In this document: positions 25,124 to 37,119 of the stretch, piece after piece
Layout of the letters: the number at the start of each line of letters is the position of its first letter
Position numbering within the stretch: the stretch's first letter is position 1
Source: Mesorhizobium huakuii
GTDB taxonomy: Bacteria; Pseudomonadota; Alphaproteobacteria; Rhizobiales; Rhizobiaceae
Length of the DNA stretch: 64,000 nucleotides
Direction of reading: 5' to 3'
NCBI RefSeq assembly: GCF_030160235.1
Contig: NZ_BSNY01000027.1
Coordinates: 1-64,000, forward strand
Program-made: the position numbers and the translations under genes
Notes under the pieces: generated by a model
Told to the model about the DNA's origin: nothing
What the model saw: the letters and a program-made list of their open reading frames with translations, nothing else
Databases searched by the model: none

Positions 25124-25882
25124 TTGACCGCAGAAACTCGCCCACCGCTGATCGAAATCTGTGTCGAAGGCATCGATGGCCTGCTCGCCGCGCAGGCTGC
25201 CGGTGCTGATCGGGTCGAACTGTGCGCCAGCCTGGTCGAGGGCGGCATCACGCCGAGCCTTGGCACGGTGCGCGCGGCTCTCGACCAGGCGACCGTGCCG
25301 TTTCACGTCATGGTGCGGCCGCGCGGCGGCGACTTTCTCTACAGCGAGACCGAATACCGCTCGATGCTCGCCGACGTCGCGGCGCTGCGCGATCTCGGCG
25401 TGCCGGGCGTGGTGTTCGGCTGCCTGACCGCCGACGGCACCATCGACGAGAAGCGCATGAGCGAATTGACGGAGGCCGCCGGCCCCCTGAACGTCACCTG
25501 CCACCGCGCCTTCGACATGACACGCGATCCCACGGAAGCGCTGGAAGCGCTGATCCGCTGCAAGGTCGGCCGCGTTCTGACCAGCGGCCAGCGCGACACC
25601 GCGATCGAAGGTCTGTCCTTGCTGGCGGACCTGGTGCGGCAGGCCGGCGACCGTATCGTCATCCTCGGTTGCGGCGGGCTTGATCTCGCAAACATCGCCG
25701 AGGTGCGCCAAAGGACCGGGCTGGCCGAAATGCATTTTGCCGCGCTGAAGGATTTGCCGAGCGCCATGCGCTACCGCAATCCCAAGGTCGGCATGGGCGG
25801 CTCCGATCTCGACCGGGAGTACCGCAACACGGTAACCGACACATCGCTGGTGGCGGCGACGATCGCGGCGGCCAAGGCATGA
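25124..25882 (+). CDS. cutC: Copper homeostasis protein CutC family
   Basis: The 252-residue protein is a complete CutC TIM barrel: LIEICVEGIDGLLAAQAAGADRVELCASLVEGGITPS at the N-terminus, then VMVRPRGGDFLY, VFGCLTADGTID, CHRAFDM and ILTSGQ-like VLTSGQRDTA blocks. CutC was linked to copper handling in Escherichia coli, but its exact activity is uncertain. The start appears to be TTG at 25124, as no in-frame ATG lies nearby. The stop overlaps the next gene by four bases (ATGA), so they form an operon. Confidence 0.9.
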   Translation: MTAETRPPLIEICVEGIDGLLAAQAAGADRVELCASLVEGGITPSLGTVRAALDQATVPFHVMVRPRGGDFLYSETEYRSMLADVAALRDLGVPGVVFGCLTADGTIDEKRMSELTEAAGPLNVTCHRAFDMTRDPTEALEALIRCKVGRVLTSGQRDTAIEGLSLLADLVRQAGDRIVILGCGGLDLANIAEVRQRTGLAEMHFAALKDLPSAMRYRNPKVGMGGSDLDREYRNTVTDTSLVAATIAAAKA

Positions 25883-26367
25883 CCTCACCGATCGAACGCA
25901 TAGCGCAAGGCGACGAAGCCGACATACTGGCGCTCAACAACGAGCATGCCGCCGAACTGTCCTGGCTCGAAGCCGAGCGGCTGTCCTTCCTGCTCGGCGA
26001 GGCATTTTACGCGCGGCGCATCGGCGATCTCGAAGCCTTCATCATGACCTTCGACCAGGAAGCCAACTACGACAGCCCGAATTTCCTCTGGTTTTGCGAA
26101 CGCTACGAACGCTTCATCTATGTCGACCGTGTCGTCGTGGCGGCGCATGCACGGGGCCGCGGCCATGCGCGCCGGCTCTATCAGGACCTGTTCGACCATG
26201 CCGAACGCGCCGGCCACACGCTGCTCACCTGCGAGGTCAATGCCGATCCGCCCAACCCCGCCTCGGATGCCTTCCACGCCGCGCTGGGCTTCGTCGAAGT
26301 CGGCGACGCGGTGATCCATGGCGGCAAGAAAGCGGTGCGTTATTACGTCAAGCAGATCGTCACCTGA
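25879..26367 (+). CDS. GNAT-family N-acetyltransferase
   Basis: The 162-residue protein shows the acetyl-CoA loop [27 protein letters not shown] (the R/Q-x-x-G-x-G/A element) and a C-terminal [27 protein letters not shown] typical of the fold. The substrate is unknown. Its ATG overlaps the cutC stop, so it is translated with CutC. Confidence 0.88.
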   Translation: MTSPIERIAQGDEADILALNNEHAAELSWLEAERLSFLLGEAFYARRIGDLEAFIMTFDQEANYDSPNFLWFCERYERFIYVDRVVVAAHARGRGHARRLYQDLFDHAERAGHTLLTCEVNADPPNPASDAFHAALGFVEVGDAVIHGGKKAVRYYVKQIVT

Positions 26368-26428
26368 TTGCTGGCCGAATAAAGAAGCTTCCCCTAATAT
26401 ACGCGTTCCACCAAATGGAGGAACCGCG

Positions 26429-26926
26429 ATGCCAAGCAACGTCTTCCGCTTCGACGAAAGCTGGGACATTCCTGAAGGCACGCCTCAGCAAGTGTGGGAT
26501 GTGCTCTCCGACGCCGAATTGCTGCCGCTGTGGTGGGGCGAGGTCTACAAGGAAGTGGTTCCCCTCGACGCCAAGGGCAAGGCGTCCGTCGGCTCGCGGG
26601 CAAGGGCGCGGGCGCGCGGCGCCCTGCCCTATGAGCTGAACTTCATCATCGAGGCCGCCGAACTCGAGCCTGGCCGGCTGGTCGTCGTGAAAACCTTCGG
26701 CGATTTCGACGGGCTGTGGCGGGCCGAACTGTCGCCGTCGGGCAGCGGCACCCATGTCCAACTGACCTGGCAGGTCACGGTCGAGAGGCCGATTCTCAAA
26801 TTCCTGGCGCCGCTGCTGCGGCCAGCCTTCGCCTGGAACCATCGCTGGACGACGCCGCGCGGCGAAGCCGGCCTGCGGCGCTACCTCAGGCTCGCAACAA
26901 CAGTGCCTCGGCGCGACAAGGCCTGA
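26429..26926 (+). CDS. SRPBCC-family (START-like) protein
   Basis: Starting at 26429 (TGGAGGAACCGCG directly upstream) gives about 165 residues. The helix-grip pattern is visible: [36 protein letters not shown], ending in [24 protein letters not shown]. These proteins bind small hydrophobic molecules or act as cyclases/hydrolases; the ligand is unknown. It is followed after one base by the convergent acyltransferase gene. Confidence 0.85.
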   Translation: MPSNVFRFDESWDIPEGTPQQVWDVLSDAELLPLWWGEVYKEVVPLDAKGKASVGSRARARARGALPYELNFIIEAAELEPGRLVVVKTFGDFDGLWRAELSPSGSGTHVQLTWQVTVERPILKFLAPLLRPAFAWNHRWTTPRGEAGLRRYLRLATTVPRRDKA

Positions 26927-26927
26927 A

Positions 26928-27950
26928 TCACCAATTGCGGTTCAACCATTCACGCGCCGGCCGCTCGATGAGGTAATAGCTGCAGAGCGCGCAGGCAAAG
27001 ACCCCGGCCAGCATCGGCCATGGGCTGATGCCTTGGTCATAGACGAATTTGTAGAAGGGCTGCTGCCACAGATAGAGCGAGTATGACCACAGGCCCAACG
27101 TCGCCATGGGCCATGACGAGAGCAAACTGGAAAAGATTGGCGTGCTGAAATCGAGCGCGTTGACGGCCAGGGCCAACAGCGGCACCGCCAGGAGATAGTG
27201 GATCGGCGTCGGCACCGGGTCCATGAACAGCAGAACCGCCGCCGCCGCCGCTGCCAGGGCGACATAAGGCCCTTTCAACAGCGCCGGCAGCCGGCCTTCG
27301 GCCTTGAGCAGGCAGATCGAAGCCGACAACAGGATCGAGGCGATGTGGACATCGGTGCGCCAGTAGGTAGCCTCGTAATCCAGCTTGAACACCCAGTACG
27401 ACACCGCGCCATTGGCCATGGCGAACAAGGCCAGCGTTAGCAGCAAGGGGATGACGCGGTTGCGGCTGGAGACGAGCGCGCTGATCAGCGCCAGGATGAT
27501 GTAGGCGTGCTCCTCGACGCAAAGCGACCAGATATGGTCCAGCGCCCCGGCGCGGGTGACGAGAATTCCAGCGTAATTGTAGGTGAATGTCAGCGCCGTC
27601 AGTGCCGCTTTCCATTTAAAGGCGATGAACGTGCCGGAGAGAGCGATGATGGCAATGATGACGAAGACCAGAAGCGCCGGGTAGATGCGCGAGAAGCGGC
27701 GTTTGAAGAACTTCTTCAGCGGGTAGCGTTCGATGAACAGGATCTCGGCCATCAGCCGGCCGCTGAGCACGAAGAAGAATTCGACGCCCAGCACGCCCAG
27801 ATTGATCCCCGGCACCGGGAAAAAATGCCCGATCAGCACCAGGGCGATCGACAGGCCGCGCCAGCCGTCGAGATAGGCCAATCTTGTTCTGGCCGATCTG
27901 TCGACGACGGATCGGGACGGAACCATCTGGGTCGCGGTAATTTCGGACAT
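26928..27950 (-). CDS. Acyltransferase 3 family membrane protein (OafA-like)
   Basis: The start at 27950 has AAGGA six bases upstream. The 340-residue protein begins with a short cytoplasmic segment and then the family's opening RLAYLDGWRGLSIALVLIGHF, with many hydrophobic helices to the end (about ten) and FFVLSGRLMAEILF, where the family usually has SGFLI. It acetylates or acylates a surface polysaccharide or lipid from the inner membrane. It is alone, convergent with the SRPBCC gene. Confidence 0.88.
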   Translation of the reverse strand: MSEITATQMVPSRSVVDRSARTRLAYLDGWRGLSIALVLIGHFFPVPGINLGVLGVEFFFVLSGRLMAEILFIERYPLKKFFKRRFSRIYPALLVFVIIAIIALSGTFIAFKWKAALTALTFTYNYAGILVTRAGALDHIWSLCVEEHAYIILALISALVSSRNRVIPLLLTLALFAMANGAVSYWVFKLDYEATYWRTDVHIASILLSASICLLKAEGRLPALLKGPYVALAAAAAAVLLFMDPVPTPIHYLLAVPLLALAVNALDFSTPIFSSLLSSWPMATLGLWSYSLYLWQQPFYKFVYDQGISPWPMLAGVFACALCSYYLIERPAREWLNRNW

Positions 27951-28171
27951 GCCGATCCTTCGCATTGGCATGCGAAAGGGCACGGCGGAACATATCCGAA
28001 CCCGGCTCGCATTCCCGCCCCGACCCATACTGCAGTGCAATATAAGTTTGTGCAAGTGCGAGATCGGCGGGGATGCAATTCCCTGGCCAGCAGGCTGCCG
28101 GAAATGCTTCGAGCAAGGGAGCGCTCGCCATTCCTTCACGAGCCGCACGGCTGCACACCATCGCATGCGAA

Positions 28172-28194
28172 AAAGGGGCCAGGATGGCCCCTTT
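28172..28194 (-). terminator. Rho-independent terminator of the coxSLM-like operon
   Basis: AAAGGGGCC-AGGAT-GGCCCCTTT forms a perfect 9-bp GC-rich stem. On the minus strand it is followed by a T-run (TTTTTCGC). It lies 21 bp after the stop of the medium-subunit gene, right for terminating that operon. Confidence 0.85.
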
Positions 28195-28214
28195 CATGTC
28201 GGCAAGCGACGCTG

Positions 28215-29012
28215 TCAGGCGTTGGCTGCAGCCACCGCGCGCTTGGCCATGACCGCGATCAGGTTGGCGCGGTAGTCGGCGGAAGCGTGGATGTCGCTCA
28301 TCAGGTTCTTCGCCGGCACTTTCACGCCGGCGAGCGACGCGGCATCGAAGTTCTTCGCAAGGGCTGCCTCGATCTCCTTCGAGCGGAACACGCCGTCGTC
28401 ACCGGCGCCGGTCACCGCAACGCTGACGCCGTCCTTGCCTTTGGCCACGAACACGCCGACGATTGCATAGCGAGAAGCCGGGTTGCGGAACTTTTCATAA
28501 GCCGCCTTGGCCGGCGCGGTGAAGGAGACCGCCGTGATGATCTCGCCATCCTTCAAGGCCGTTTCGAACAGGCCCTTGAAGAACTTGTCGGCCGATATCT
28601 CGCGCTTGTTGGTGACGATGGTGGCGCCCAATGCCAGAAGAGCGGCTGGATAGTCGGCCGCCGGATCGTTGTTGGCGATCGAACCGCCGATCGTGCCCTT
28701 GTAGCGCACCGCCGGGTCACCGATCAGCGACGCCAGATGGGCAAGCGCCGGGCAAGCCTTCTTCAGCTTCTCGTCGTTGGAGACGTCGAAATGCGTGGTG
28801 GCCGCGCCGATGGTGACCGTCTTTCCCGACACCTTGATGCCCTGCATCTCCTTGATGCGCGACAAATCGACGAGATCGGAAGGGGCCGCCAGCCGCGTCT
28901 TCATGGCGGGGATCAGCGTCATGCCGCCGGACAGCAGTTTGGCGTCGCCGTTCTTCACGAGCTTGGCGGCATCCGCGACCGAGGCGGCACGATGGTAGTT
29001 GACCGAATACAT
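28215..29012 (-). CDS. coxM: Molybdenum hydroxylase FAD subunit (CoxM-like)
   Basis: The 265-residue protein is the FAD-binding medium subunit of a xanthine-dehydrogenase-family enzyme: [28 protein letters not shown] at the N-terminus and [24 protein letters not shown], the second flavin motif. It passes electrons from the iron-sulfur clusters of the small subunit to an acceptor. It is the last gene of the minus-strand operon, 12 bp after the large-subunit gene, and ends at a terminator. Confidence 0.92.
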   Translation of the reverse strand: MYSVNYHRAASVADAAKLVKNGDAKLLSGGMTLIPAMKTRLAAPSDLVDLSRIKEMQGIKVSGKTVTIGAATTHFDVSNDEKLKKACPALAHLASLIGDPAVRYKGTIGGSIANNDPAADYPAALLALGATIVTNKREISADKFFKGLFETALKDGEIITAVSFTAPAKAAYEKFRNPASRYAIVGVFVAKGKDGVSVAVTGAGDDGVFRSKEIEAALAKNFDAASLAGVKVPAKNLMSDIHASADYRANLIAVMAKRAVAAANA

Positions 29013-29024
29013 GGTTGTTCCTCC

Positions 29025-31373
<2,349 letters not shown>

Positions 31374-31388
31374 CAGAAATTCCTCCCA

Positions 31389-31497
31389 GAATAGCGAATA
31401 GTGAGTAGCGAATAGGGAGTAGTGGGCGGCGAAAGTGGAAGGTTGCGAGCTTGCTCAGACCGACTACTCGCTACTTCCTATTCGCTACTCACTCATT
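31389..31497. repeat. Palindromic repeat inside the cox-like operon
   Basis: A unit GTGAGTAGCGAATAGG is present on the left (from about 31400) and its reverse complement CCTATTCGCTACTCAC on the right (to about 31492), extended by further AGTAG/CTACT units, with about 40 bp between. The unit AGTAGCGAATAG is itself partly repeated. It lies between the large- and small-subunit genes, so the mRNA would fold into a long hairpin there. Confidence 0.75.
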
Positions 31498-31503
31498 CCC
31501 CTC

Positions 31504-32004
<501 letters not shown>

Positions 32005-32318
32005 GAATCCTCCCTGGGTATCAACCTTGGTCATCACGCTGCCGACGCGCCGTTGGCACTTCGGCCATGCGCTATTCGTACACCGCACAACGCACAAAAA
32101 ACAGCGCGACGGAAAAGGTGGATCATTGTACTTTCGGTCATGGCCAAGGCACCAAGGTGCATTCCCCTCGCCCCATTGCCAAACCGCCGATTGGAAGCAA
32201 CAATATCCTTCGACGCCTGCGCGCCAGAAGCCTGTAAAAACAGCCGCGTATAAAAGAGCGTCGAAGGAAATGCGGGAGAACGCCGCTGACCAGTTCACGG
32301 ACGCGCTACGCCTGCGGC
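32005..32318. promoter_or_regulatory. Divergent promoter region coxS / FIST gene
   Basis: This 314-bp gap separates the cox-like operon from the FIST sensor genes going the other way. It contains AT-rich DNA near 32094-32120 and 32190-32260 but no motif that I can name. The arrangement would let the sensor system control the oxidoreductase operon. Confidence 0.4.
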
Positions 32319-33455
32319 TTGTCGGCGCTGACCACGGACGAGCCCGACCTGGATGCTTTCGCTCGCGCGGTGGCCAGCGAGGCCGCGGCAATCGGCGCCG
32401 GCTTTGCCCTCGTGTTCTTTTCCCAGAGCCTTGTCGAGGCCGGCGCCCTGTCGCGGGCGCTTTCGGCGCATGCGCCAGGCCTCCATCATGCCGGCTGCTC
32501 CACCGCCGGCGAGATCACGCCGCAGGGGCTCGAGGAAGGCCACATGCTGGCGATGCTGCTTCCCTCGGCGGCGTTCACCGCCGTCAGCGCCATGGTGGAC
32601 AATCTATCCTCATCGGGCATGGACAGGATCACCGGCGAGGTCGAGGCCTTGCGGCGCGCGCTGCGCGTCCGGATGGGCGGCGAGCGGACCAGGAACACCT
32701 TCGCGCTCTGCTTCATCGACGGGCTGTCCTATGCCGAGGAAGCGGTCAGCTCGGCCATCCATTGGGGTCTTGACGACATACCGCTGCTCGGCGGCTCGGC
32801 CGGCGACGATCTGAAATTCGAGACGACGCGCCTGATCTCGAATGGCAGGGTCACCTCGGACAGCGCCATCATCGTGCTGATCGCCACGGAAATTCCGTTC
32901 CACGTCTTCAAGACCGACAATTTCGTTCCGACCGACGAAAAGCTGGTGGTCACCGCGTCCGATGCCGATCACCGCATCGTGCGCGAGTTCAACGCCACCA
33001 ACGCGGCGGAAGAATATGCCGCTTCCGTCGGCATCGTCCCGCAGACCCTGACGCCGCTGAGCTTCGCCTCGCATCCGGTGGTGGTGAAGGTGGGCGGTGA
33101 ATATTATTGCCGCTCGATCCAGAGGATGCATGCCGACGGCTCGCTGTCGTTCTTCTGCGCCATAGACGACGGCGTCGTGCTGTCGATCGCCCAGCCAAAG
33201 GACATGGTGGAATCGACCCGCGCGGCCCTGCGTGAGGTCGAGGAGAGGCTGGGCGGCATCGACCTGATCCTCGGCTTCGACTGCGTACTGCGCCGCCTCG
33301 ATGCGCGCAACCGGCAGGTCTTTCGTGATATTTCGGAACTCTACCGGGTCAACAATGTCGTCGGCTTCGGCACCTATGGCGAACAGTACCGGTCGATGCA
33401 TTTGAACCAGACCTTCACCGGCATTGCCTTCGGCGAACGGCAAGCGGCGGAATAG
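32319..33455 (+). CDS. FIST-domain sensor protein (NosP-like)
   Basis: The 378-residue protein consists of FIST N ([52 protein letters not shown]) and FIST C ([59 protein letters not shown]) domains. FIST proteins are ligand sensors; NosP members bind haem and report nitric oxide to a kinase. A TTG codon at 32319 is the apparent start; a different true start is possible. It is followed after 18 bp by a hybrid kinase gene, its likely partner. Confidence 0.85.
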   Translation: MSALTTDEPDLDAFARAVASEAAAIGAGFALVFFSQSLVEAGALSRALSAHAPGLHHAGCSTAGEITPQGLEEGHMLAMLLPSAAFTAVSAMVDNLSSSGMDRITGEVEALRRALRVRMGGERTRNTFALCFIDGLSYAEEAVSSAIHWGLDDIPLLGGSAGDDLKFETTRLISNGRVTSDSAIIVLIATEIPFHVFKTDNFVPTDEKLVVTASDADHRIVREFNATNAAEEYAASVGIVPQTLTPLSFASHPVVVKVGGEYYCRSIQRMHADGSLSFFCAIDDGVVLSIAQPKDMVESTRAALREVEERLGGIDLILGFDCVLRRLDARNRQVFRDISELYRVNNVVGFGTYGEQYRSMHLNQTFTGIAFGERQAAE

Positions 33456-33473
33456 GGGCCGCAGAACAATAAG

Positions 33474-34814
33474 ATGCCGCTCAAGGATATAAACGACCTC
33501 GAAAAACTGAAGAAGATCAACGCCGCCCTGGTCAGCCGCGTCGAGCGTTCGATGGACCAGCAAGGCAATGCCTTCTCGCTGTTCCAGACCGCCATCTCGC
33601 TCGAGAACCGCGTGCGCACGCGCACCGAAGAGCTGCACTCGACCCTGCGGCGGCTGGAACAATCCAACATCGACCTCAGCGCCGCCAAGGAGAATGCCGA
33701 ATTCGCGAACCTGTCCAAGACGAGGTTCCTCGCCGCCGCCAGCCACGACGTGCTGCAGCCGCTGAACGCGGCTCACCTGTCCGTCTCGGCGCTTGCCGAG
33801 GTGCAGACCAGCGACGAAGGCAGGAAGCTGGTGCGGCAGGTCGAGCGCTCGCTGGAGACGATGGAGGACCTGCTGCACACTTTGCTGGACATTTCCAAGC
33901 TCGACGCCGGCGTGGTGCACCCCGACATCGGCGACGTCAGCCTGGAGGCGCTGTTCTCGTCGCTGCGCTCGGATTTCCAGCCGGTCGCGGAAATGAAGGG
34001 CCTGTCGCTGAAATTCCGTCCGGTCAACGCCCTGGTCCGCTCTGACCGGACGCTGCTGCGCCGCATCCTGCAGAACATTCTCTCCAACGCGCTGGGCTAT
34101 ACCCGCTCGGGTGGCGTCCTGGTCGGCACCAGGCATCGCGGCGACACGATCCGCATCGATGTCGCCGACACCGGCTGCGGCATCCCTGAGGACCAGCGCG
34201 AGGCGGTGTTCGAGGAGTTCCATCGCGGCACCTTGCCCGCCAATGCCGGGCTCGACGGCGGCGGCCTTGGGCTCGGGCTTGCCATCGTTCGCCGCATGGC
34301 CGGTGCGCTCGGCCACCCCGTGACCTTTTCATCCAGGGTCGGGCGCGGCACGATCTTCCACATCGATGTTCCCGTCGGCATCGGCGCCCCCGCCGACACC
34401 ATCGCCAGCGCCACCAGCCTGGAACGGTCGCGCGGCTACGGCCTGTTCGGCACCAAGGTGCTTCTGGTCGAGAACGACGCCGAGGTGCTGGAGGCCATGA
34501 CCTTCCTGCTCGAGCGCTGGCAGTGCCTTGTGCGGTCCGCAACCTCGACCGACGACGCGCTGGACCTGCTCGGCGACACCGACTGGGTGCCCGACATCGT
34601 CATTGCCGACCAGCATCTCGACGGCGGCGACCTCGGCACCGCCACCATAACGGAAGTCCGCGACTATCTTGGCCGCGCCGTCCCGGCGCTGATCGTCACC
34701 GCCGACAGTTCCGAAGCCGTCGCCAAGGCCGCCCGCGCCGGTGGCATCGAACTGATGCGCAAGCCGCTGAAGCCGGCGCAACTGCGTGCGCTGCTGGCGC
34801 ATTTACTGGCTTAG
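33474..34814 (+). CDS. Hybrid histidine kinase (FIST partner)
   Basis: The 446-residue kinase is cytoplasmic: an N-terminal coiled coil (residues 30-80), a HisKA helix with H91 (LAAASHDVLQPLNAAHL), an ATPase domain with N box NILSNALGYT, G1 box DTGCGIPED and G2 box GGGLGLGLAI, then a receiver domain with D379 (DIVIADQHLDGG). There is no periplasmic sensor; input probably comes from the FIST protein next door, as in NosP-NahK systems. The phosphate is then likely passed to the separate NarL-type regulator encoded convergently. Confidence 0.9.
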   Translation: MPLKDINDLEKLKKINAALVSRVERSMDQQGNAFSLFQTAISLENRVRTRTEELHSTLRRLEQSNIDLSAAKENAEFANLSKTRFLAAASHDVLQPLNAAHLSVSALAEVQTSDEGRKLVRQVERSLETMEDLLHTLLDISKLDAGVVHPDIGDVSLEALFSSLRSDFQPVAEMKGLSLKFRPVNALVRSDRTLLRRILQNILSNALGYTRSGGVLVGTRHRGDTIRIDVADTGCGIPEDQREAVFEEFHRGTLPANAGLDGGGLGLGLAIVRRMAGALGHPVTFSSRVGRGTIFHIDVPVGIGAPADTIASATSLERSRGYGLFGTKVLLVENDAEVLEAMTFLLERWQCLVRSATSTDDALDLLGDTDWVPDIVIADQHLDGGDLGTATITEVRDYLGRAVPALIVTADSSEAVAKAARAGGIELMRKPLKPAQLRALLAHLLA

Positions 34815-34844
34815 CACCATACCCCACAGTGGGAGGGTAAAAGA

Positions 34845-35528
34845 TCAAAACCCTGCCTGATCGCGAAACAGCTCCGCATTGTCCAGCTTCGACACCTCGA
34901 TCACCGCTTGCGTGCGACTGTAGACGTTGAGCTTGCGCAAAATCTCCGAGACATGCGCCTTCACCGTTGTCTCGCCGACCTGTAGTTCATAGGCGATCTG
35001 CTTGTTAAGGAGGCCCTGGCGCAGCATCTGCAGCACGCGCAGCTGCTGCGGCGTCAGCTTGGACAGGCGCTGGACCATATCGGCGCGGTCGATGCTGTCC
35101 GCGTCCGCCGGCTGGCCTTCATAGGTTTCCGGCACATAGATCGCGCCGTCCATCACCGAGCGGATGGCGGCGGCGAGATCGCTTTTACGCGCCGATTTCG
35201 GGATGAAGCCGGCGGCACCGTAAGACAGCGCCTCGGAAATGATCCGCGGCTCCTCGTATCCCGACACGATCACCACCGGCAGGCGCGGATAGCGGGTCCT
35301 GAGCTGCAGCAGCCCTTCGAAGCCGTGCACGTCGGGCATTGAGAGATCGAGCAGTGCGAGGTCGAAAGGCTTGGCGTCGGCCAGCAGATCAAGCGCTTCG
35401 GCGATCGAGCGCGCCTCGACCGTGTCGACCTCCGGATAGGCCATCTGCACGGCGCTGTGCAGCGCCTCGCGAAACAGCGGATGGTCATCGATGATCAGGA
35501 ACCGGGCGCGATCGTTGGGTACTGTCAT
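34845..35528 (-). CDS. NarL/FixJ-family response regulator
   Basis: The 227-residue protein has a receiver domain with acid pocket LIIDDHPLF, phosphoacceptor D61 (ALLDLSMPD) and a switch at VSGYEEP, and a LuxR-type helix-turn-helix (LTPQQLRVLQMLRQGLLNKQIAYELQVGETTVKAHVSEIL). It is convergent with the hybrid kinase, 30 bp apart. The three genes FIST, kinase and regulator likely form one signalling path. Its target may be the cox-like operon 3 kb away. Confidence 0.92.
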   Translation of the reverse strand: MTVPNDRARFLIIDDHPLFREALHSAVQMAYPEVDTVEARSIAEALDLLADAKPFDLALLDLSMPDVHGFEGLLQLRTRYPRLPVVIVSGYEEPRIISEALSYGAAGFIPKSARKSDLAAAIRSVMDGAIYVPETYEGQPADADSIDRADMVQRLSKLTPQQLRVLQMLRQGLLNKQIAYELQVGETTVKAHVSEILRKLNVYSRTQAVIEVSKLDNAELFRDQAGF

Positions 35529-35754
35529 GTGGCTCGTTCCGGTTTACCTGCCACACCATAGCCCCGCGACCATGGCCGGATTATTAGCAAATAGTCTATC
35601 GCGAGTTGATAGGCCGCTGCAAAGGTGATGGGAACCCTGAATTCCTAATACGGCCCCGGCAAAGCCCGTGCTTTATGAAAAGCGACGCCTTGCCCGGTCG
35701 CCGAAATCGGCCGAAGGTGCCGCCATCATCCTGATATCCAACGCAGAGACTGCC

Positions 35755-36453
35755 ATGACCGCCTTCGTCCTTCCCGTGCCGCCAATGCCTTCCGTCGCCA
35801 TCAGCGGGTCGGCCGAGCGCTTTGCCGTGCGGCGCATTTTCTGCGTCGGCCGCAACTATGCCGCGCATGCGCGCGAATTCGGCAATGATGAGCGCGATCC
35901 GCCCTTCTTCTTCACCAAGCCGGCCGACGCGGTGGTCGATTCCGGCACCGAGATCCCCTACCCGCCGCTGACGGCCAATCTGCACCATGAAATCGAACTG
36001 GTCGCCGCGATCGGCAAACCAGGCTTCCGCATTCCCCGCGACAGGGCGCTGGACCATGTCTGGGGTTATGCCGTCGGCATCGACCTCACCCGCCGCGATC
36101 TCCAGGACGAGGCCAAGAAGGCGGCACGGCCCTGGGACTGGTCGAAGGCCTTCGACCGTTCCGCCCCTTGCGGCACGCTGGTTCCCGCACAAAAGACCGG
36201 CCACCCGACGAAAGGGCGCATCTGGCTTGCCGTCGACGGTAAGGTCCGGCAGGACGCCGACCTCGCCGAACTGATCTGGCCGATAGCAGACATTGTATCG
36301 ATCTGCAGCGAGGGCGTCGAATTGCAGGCCGGCGACCTGATCTTCACCGGAACGCCGGCCGGCGTCGGCGCGGTCAAGCCCGGCGAGACGATGACCGGTG
36401 GCGTCGACGGCATCGGCACGATCGAAGTGACCGTCGGTCAACCGCGGTCGTGA
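35755..36453 (+). CDS. Fumarylacetoacetate hydrolase-family protein
   Basis: From the ATG at 35755 the protein has 232 residues. It shows the FAH fold signature: IFCVGRNYAAHAREFG, FFTKPADAVV, the metal site HHEIELVAAIG, and LIFTGTPAGVGAVKPGE. These enzymes cleave beta-diketo acids or act as isomerases in aromatic and acid catabolism. Translation overlaps the start region of the next gene, which is a maleylacetoacetate isomerase, so a gentisate- or homogentisate-type route is plausible, though no ring-cleavage dioxygenase is in the window. Confidence 0.9.
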   Translation: MTAFVLPVPPMPSVAISGSAERFAVRRIFCVGRNYAAHAREFGNDERDPPFFFTKPADAVVDSGTEIPYPPLTANLHHEIELVAAIGKPGFRIPRDRALDHVWGYAVGIDLTRRDLQDEAKKAARPWDWSKAFDRSAPCGTLVPAQKTGHPTKGRIWLAVDGKVRQDADLAELIWPIADIVSICSEGVELQAGDLIFTGTPAGVGAVKPGETMTGGVDGIGTIEVTVGQPRS

Positions 36454-36464
36454 ACGGCAAAGCC

Positions 36465-37115
36465 ATGAGCGACATCGTCCTGCACAATTACTTCCGTTCC
36501 TCCACCTCCTACCGGGTGCGGATCGCGCTGGAGATGAAGGGGCTTAGCTATGACTATGTCCCGCACCATCTGCGCCATGGCGAACATCTGGAACCGGCCT
36601 ATCTCGCGGTCAATCCGCAGGGGCTGGTGCCGGCGCTGGTGCTCGACGACGGCACGCTTTTGACGCAGTCGCTGGCGATCATCGAATATCTCGACGAGAT
36701 CCAGCCCGCGCCGCCGCTGCTGCCGAAGGATGCGCTTGGCCGGGCGCGCGTGAGAATGCTGGCGCAGATGATCGCCTGCGACATCCACCCGGTGAACAAT
36801 CTGCGCGTGCTGACCTCGCTGCGCACTTTGTTCGGCGCCGGCGACCAGGACATCACCAACTGGTTCCGCCACTGGGTGAACGAAGGCTTTCAGCCGCTTG
36901 AAAAGATTCTGGCTTCCTCGCCTCAGACCGGAACATTCTGCCATGGCGAGGCGCCGGGGCTCGCCGATATCTGCCTGGCGGCGCAGGTCACCAGCAACGC
37001 CCGCTTCGGCGTCGACCTGGCGCCCTACCCGACGATCACCCGCATCAACGCCGCCTGCATGGCGCTGCCGGCCTTCCAGAAAGCCGCGCCGCAGAACCAG
37101 ATCGACGCAGAGTGA
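36465..37115 (+). CDS. maiA: Maleylacetoacetate isomerase (zeta-class glutathione transferase)
   Basis: The 216-residue protein has the zeta GST start with FRSSTSYRVRIALEMKGL. The usual motif is SSCxxRVRIAL; here cysteine is replaced by threonine while the first serines are kept. The C-terminal helical domain holds DIHPVNNLRVL and the PGLADICLAAQ stretch. It isomerises maleylacetoacetate or maleylpyruvate using glutathione as cofactor. It is translationally next to the FAH-family gene. The substrate is inferred from family and neighbour. Confidence 0.9.
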   Translation: MSDIVLHNYFRSSTSYRVRIALEMKGLSYDYVPHHLRHGEHLEPAYLAVNPQGLVPALVLDDGTLLTQSLAIIEYLDEIQPAPPLLPKDALGRARVRMLAQMIACDIHPVNNLRVLTSLRTLFGAGDQDITNWFRHWVNEGFQPLEKILASSPQTGTFCHGEAPGLADICLAAQVTSNARFGVDLAPYPTITRINAACMALPAFQKAAPQNQIDAE

Positions 37116-37119
37116 GCCT

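Noticed and set aside
32610-34316. A 568-codon minus-strand frame
   Set aside because: It is antisense to the FIST and hybrid-kinase genes, both with full domain signatures.
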